From an uncultured Caryophanales bacterium (GTDB lineage: Bacteria > Bacillota_I > Bacilli_A > RFN20 > CAG-826): DNA of 8,109 nt. The stretch is from positions 1 through 8,109 of the forward strand of contig CAMKAQ010000031.1 of NCBI GenBank assembly GCA_946410525.1, in the 5' to 3' direction. Under the pieces are notes generated by a model. The model made no database searches, was not told the origin of the DNA, and saw only the letters and a list, made by a program, of their open reading frames with translations. This document shows, piece after piece, positions 5,556 through 8,109 of the stretch. Both the position numbers and the translations under genes were made by a program. How positions within the stretch are numbered: the stretch's first letter is position 1; each line of letters begins with the position of its first letter.

Positions 5556-6425
5556 ATGACCTGGTTTTACGAGTTACTACATTGGATGTGCGGAACGATG
5601 GAGATGCCTACCTCCTATGGTTGGTTCCACTTCATGATGGTCGGAGTCACCATCGCTTTGCTTGTCGTCTATATCGTCCTTTGGAAGAAAGCAGACGAGA
5701 AGACTTTCAGGAGAATCATCTTCTGGACTTGGATCGTCCTTGTCATCCTTGAGACTTTGAAGCAACTCACCTACAACTTCTGCTACAACGAAGAGAATCC
5801 TGCCGCATCCACCTTCTCATATTTCTGGAATGGATTCCCTTTCCAATTCTGCGCGACTCCTTTATACGCCTACCCATTCATCGTCTTCATTCCTAACAAA
5901 GGAAAGGTTTCCTCTTTCTTCTGGGAAAGCTTCGTTGGCTTTGCCGCCTGCTTCGCTTCCTTTGGCGGAGTCGTTTGCCTCGTCTACCCTGAGCAGCTCT
6001 TCACCGAACTCATCTTCATCAACATCCAGTCACTCCTCTATCATGGCCTCATGTTCGTCACCGGCGTCTTCATCTGCGTCTGGCTTGGAAAGCGTTTTAA
6101 CCTCAAATTCGTCGGCAAATCCCCTGTGGTTTTCCTTTTCTTCGTCGCTTTAGCGATGATTATGAACATCACATTCGTTAAGGGAGGAATCGTTCCAGAA
6201 GATACCACATTCAACATGTTCTTCATCTCTCCCCTCTTCCCAAGCAGCCTTCCTGTTTTGGATTCCATTTATCCTCTTGTGCCTTATCCAGTATTCTTGC
6301 TTCTCTATATCGTTGGGTTCACTCTCGTGGCCTTCCTCTTCTTCGAGATCACCTATTGGATCTCTTGGACAATTAGGAAGCTTCAAGAGAAGATCACGAA
6401 TAGAAAGTTGGCCGAACAACAATGA
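5556..6425 (+). CDS. YwaF/TIGR02206 (TMEM164-like) polytopic membrane protein
   Basis: A strongly hydrophobic protein with about seven membrane segments. In numbering from the upstream GTG at 5523, helices are near 35-54, 63-81, 105-123, 131-155, 165-187, 200-217 and 255-280, and the tail is basic and cytoplasmic. The motif FPFQFC (105-110) followed by an aliphatic helix, and the helix ending IQSLLYHGLM with His175, match the LPLHLC and ISHG-type motifs that I associate with the bacterial YwaF family, which I recall as related to eukaryotic TMEM164. Bacterial members are uncharacterised; TMEM164 has been reported as a Cys-dependent phospholipid acyltransferase. The start is uncertain: GTG 5523 would give 300 residues and ATG 5556 gives 289. 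Neither has a Shine-Dalgarno; I prefer ATG because the extra residues are basic and unlike a family N-terminus. It follows the acyl ligase closely and ends in a terminator overlapping its stop. Confidence 0.68.
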   Translation: MTWFYELLHWMCGTMEMPTSYGWFHFMMVGVTIALLVVYIVLWKKADEKTFRRIIFWTWIVLVILETLKQLTYNFCYNEENPAASTFSYFWNGFPFQFCATPLYAYPFIVFIPNKGKVSSFFWESFVGFAACFASFGGVVCLVYPEQLFTELIFINIQSLLYHGLMFVTGVFICVWLGKRFNLKFVGKSPVVFLFFVALAMIMNITFVKGGIVPEDTTFNMFFISPLFPSSLPVLDSIYPLVPYPVFLLLYIVGFTLVAFLFFEITYWISWTIRKLQEKITNRKLAEQQ

Positions 6426-6450
6426 ATGGGAAGTATCCCATTCTTTTTTT
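6424..6450 (+). terminator. Intrinsic terminator after the membrane protein gene
   Basis: GAATGGGA (6424-6431), loop AGTA, TCCCATTC (6436-6443), then seven T (6444-6450). The 8-bp perfect stem begins within the TGA stop codon (6423-6425). It closes the ligase and membrane protein unit and separates it from the carboxypeptidase gene. Confidence 0.88.
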
Positions 6451-6479
6451 ATCCTTTTAGGATGTAAGATATTGAGGCT

Positions 6480-6484
6480 AGGAG
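6480..6484 (+). promoter_or_regulatory. Ribosome binding site of the M32 carboxypeptidase
   Basis: AGGAG with a 7-nt spacer to ATG 6492. A possible weak -10 (TAAGAT, 6465-6470) lies just upstream, but its -35 would fall in the T-run of the preceding terminator, so the promoter is not settled. Confidence 0.8.
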
Positions 6485-6491
6485 ACACTCT

Positions 6492-7973
6492 ATGAAACAC
6501 TGCCCTACTTATACGAAGATCCTTCCTTATCTCGATCAGATGAGGAGACTAAGGACCACCACATCAATCATCTATTACGACCTTGCCTGCGTAGCAGGAA
6601 AGGACGCGATCAAAGACGAATCGGAGCTTCTTAACCACTGGTTCGCTGAACTTGCCAAAATCTCCCAAGACGAGGAATTCATCAAACTCGTCAAAGAAGG
6701 TATGGAAGACAAGGAAGCGAACGTTATGGAGAAAAGGCTCTTTGAGAACCTCTACAAAGACGTTAAATTCCTCGAGAACTTCACTCTCGAAGAGTATCTC
6801 GAATATAGGAACATCATCTCTGACTGCAACGAGCAATGGAGAATCTGCCGCCCGAATAACGATTTCAAAGGCTGGCTCCCTTACTGGAAGAAACAAGTCG
6901 AATCCTCTAGGAAGGTTGCGAGAAAGATGATGAAAGAAGGCCAAACCCCTTATGACACCTGCCTCGACGCTTATGAGCCAGGAAACAATGAGGCCTTCAT
7001 CGATTCCATCTTCAACCCATTGAAGGACACCCTTATTCCTCTGCTCAAGAAAGCCAAAGAGAAGCAGAAATCATTCAATATCCCTGCCTTAAAGCCTTAC
7101 GACAAGATCAAACAGAAAGAGATGTCCTTAAGGATGCTTAAGGCTATCCATTACGATCTCAATAAAGGCGCTCTCATGGAATCCGCTCACCCATTCAGCG
7201 ACGCTCTAGCGAAAAACGACGCAAGAGTCACCACGAAGTTCCTCATCGAAGACTGGAGAAGCAATGTCTTCACTTGTCTCCATGAAGGCGGTCACGCTCT
7301 CGAGTTCCAGAATTGGAGCGAAGAGATGTTTGAGAACCATGTCGAGAATATGGCCACCAGTGCTATCTGTGAGACCCATAGCCGTTTCTTTGAAAACATC
7401 ATCGGAAGAAGCAAAGCCTTCATGCCTATCCTTCAGAAAGACGCCGCTGAGTCTCTTGACCCTGAACTTGGAAAGATTCCTGCGGAGGACTTCTACCACC
7501 TCATGAACGAGATCCAGCCATGGCTCATTAGATGTGAGGCGGATGAGCTCTCATATTGCCTCCACATCATCATCCGTTACGAGATTGAGAAAGACCTCAT
7601 CAATGGCAAGATCGAATGTGAGGATGTCCCAGCAATCTGGAAACAGAAATACCACGACTATCTCGGTGTCGAAGTCACTGATGACAAGAATGGCTGCATG
7701 CAGGACACCCACTGGTCCGAGGCCTTGTGGGGATACTTCCCTTCATACGCTTTAGGAAACCTCTATGGCGCGATGATCAAAGAGAGAATCGAGAAAGAGA
7801 TGGACTTCGAAGGCGCAATCAAGAATAACGAGATCAACAAGATTGTCGAATGGATGAGGGACAACGACTACTGCTACGACTACCTCAAACCAAACGATTG
7901 GATTATGAAGGTTGTCGGCAAGCCATTAAGCGCTGAACCATATATCAAATACCTCAAAGAAAAGTTCGAATAA
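6492..7973 (+). CDS. M32 (Taq-type) zinc metallocarboxypeptidase
   Basis: This 493-residue protein has the usual length and motifs of peptidase family M32, which removes C-terminal residues from peptides in the cytoplasm using a divalent metal. HPFSDALAKNDARVTTKF (233-250) is the HPF ... D-R-x-T motif. HEGGH (264-268) is the zinc-binding HEXXH with Glu265 as general base. ETHSRFFEN (294-302) supplies Glu294 as third ligand. IRCEADELSYCLHIIIRYEIE (346-366), QDTHW (404-408) and GYFPSYALGN (414-423) are the remaining family signatures. No signal peptide is present. The N-terminal motif that in many M32 enzymes reads WDQxTxMP is degenerate here (YYDLACVAGKDA, 28-39). An AGGAG site fixes the start. 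It follows a strong terminator, so it is probably its own unit, and the end of an IS3-type element begins 20 nt past its stop. It corresponds to the family of Bacillus subtilis YpwA and Thermus carboxypeptidase Taq. Confidence 0.94.
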   Translation: MKHCPTYTKILPYLDQMRRLRTTTSIIYYDLACVAGKDAIKDESELLNHWFAELAKISQDEEFIKLVKEGMEDKEANVMEKRLFENLYKDVKFLENFTLEEYLEYRNIISDCNEQWRICRPNNDFKGWLPYWKKQVESSRKVARKMMKEGQTPYDTCLDAYEPGNNEAFIDSIFNPLKDTLIPLLKKAKEKQKSFNIPALKPYDKIKQKEMSLRMLKAIHYDLNKGALMESAHPFSDALAKNDARVTTKFLIEDWRSNVFTCLHEGGHALEFQNWSEEMFENHVENMATSAICETHSRFFENIIGRSKAFMPILQKDAAESLDPELGKIPAEDFYHLMNEIQPWLIRCEADELSYCLHIIIRYEIEKDLINGKIECEDVPAIWKQKYHDYLGVEVTDDKNGCMQDTHWSEALWGYFPSYALGNLYGAMIKERIEKEMDFEGAIKNNEINKIVEWMRDNDYCYDYLKPNDWIMKVVGKPLSAEPYIKYLKEKFE

Positions 7974-7991
7974 AAATAAAAAGGTCTGCGA

Positions 7992-8025
7992 TTTGAAGTG
8001 AACCCCAAAACGGACACACTTCAAA
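7992..8025. repeat. Palindrome at the tip of the insertion element
   Basis: TTTGAAGTG (7992-8000) and CACTTCAAA (8017-8025) form a perfect 9-bp inverted repeat with a 16-nt spacer. It overlaps the proposed terminal inverted repeat, so the element tip can fold into a hairpin. Confidence 0.7.
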
Positions 8026-8049
8026 AAAGGCCCAAAGACAGGAACCTTT
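8023..8049 (-). terminator. Candidate terminator of the transposase gene
   Basis: On the minus strand AAAGGUUC (8049-8042, starting inside the stop codon) can pair with GGGCCUUU (8033-8026), using two G-U pairs and an 8-nt loop, followed by UUU. It would end transcription of the insertion element at its right end. Confidence 0.4.
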
Positions 8050-8066
8050 AACGATTCCTGTTTTTT
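8038..8066 (+). terminator. Intrinsic terminator on the plus strand inside the insertion element end
   Basis: ACAGGAA (8038-8044), a 10-nt loop, TTCCTGT (8055-8061), then further T to 8066 (T-run 8061-8066). It faces transcription arriving from the carboxypeptidase gene and overlaps the transposase 3' end in antisense. It may now serve as that gene's terminator. Confidence 0.7.
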
Positions 8067-8109
8067 AGTCTCGTTGAGTTATAGAAGGCAATCCATTCCT
8101 CCACCAGTT
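8048..8109 (-). CDS. IS3-family transposase (OrfB, DDE/rve), C-terminal fragment
   Basis: Only the last 19 codons are in the window: on the minus strand the frame from 8107 reads LVEEWIAFYNSTRLKNRNR and stops with TAA at 8050-8048. The pattern of hydrophobic residues, FYN and a following R-x-K resembles the tail of IS3-family OrfB integrase-type transposases (typically YI-x-YYN-x-x-R-x-x-x-L). The usual closing motif, (L/M)(S/T)PxEYR, is absent. Either this subfamily ends early or the 3' end is frameshifted. The call rests on this short match together with the adjacent inverted repeat. Confidence 0.6.
   Translation of the reverse strand, partial: LVEEWIAFYNSTRLKNRNR

Larger units (their letters stand above)
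7994..8109 (-). mobile_element. Right end of an IS3-family (IS150-like) insertion sequence, truncated by the window
   Basis: Bases 7994-8016 begin TGAAGTGAACCCC, continue AAAACGGACA, and have the form of an IS3/IS150-type terminal inverted repeat (TG at the tip, an ACCCC-AAA core, then GGACA). Reading inward on the minus strand, a transposase C-terminus ends at 8048, about 30 nt inside the repeat, as expected for the right end of such elements. The other end lies beyond the window, so length and target duplication cannot be seen. Confidence 0.68.

Noticed and set aside
6150..6500. Minus-strand open frame of 116 codons across the membrane protein 3' end and terminator
   Set aside because: Antisense to a supported membrane protein and running through a strong terminator; no ribosome binding site or family signal.

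Overview
The window reads as chromosomal DNA from a Bacillota-type bacterium, most likely a gut lineage of Bacilli in the broad sense; this is an inference from gene content only. It has strong AGGAG ribosome binding sites, lipoprotein signal peptides with lipobox cysteines, a perfect CcpA-type cre box, and UGA used as stop with UGG for Trp, which argues against a Mycoplasma-type code. Base composition is near balanced by eye.

Layout. Positions 1-3565 are a minus-strand transcription unit. A good sigma-70 promoter (3538-3565) drives a 637-residue lipoprotein of unknown function (3502 to 1589). A 67-nt gap containing a stable intercistronic hairpin follows, then an OppA-type peptide-binding lipoprotein (1521 to 1) that runs off the left edge. 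No single-frame start-to-stop ORF covers that last gene because its stop lies outside the window, but the frame is open for 507 codons and carries clear family motifs.

Positions 3566-3825 are the divergent intergenic region. It holds a three-arm overlapping inverted repeat (3585-3631) and a consensus cre operator (3678-3691). Rightward from there come an AMP-forming acyl-CoA synthetase/ligase of the ANL superfamily (3826-5472), a seven-helix YwaF/TMEM164-like membrane protein (about 5556-6425) ending in a strong intrinsic terminator that overlaps its stop, and an M32 (Taq-type) metallocarboxypeptidase with its own AGGAG site (6492-7973).

The last 116 bases (7994-8109) are the right end of an IS3-family (IS150-like) element lying in minus orientation. 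It shows a terminal inverted repeat, hairpins usable as terminators in both directions, and the last 19 codons of the transposase. It sits about 20 nt after the carboxypeptidase stop codon.

How the genes may work together. The left operon and the M32 peptidase both fit peptide uptake and use, although they are not adjacent. The ligase and the YwaF/TMEM164-like protein are tandem and may be co-transcribed; a joint role in acyl-chain activation and membrane lipid remodelling is a testable hypothesis, not a demonstrated function. The cre box suggests that carbon-catabolite control acts on one or both divergent units.
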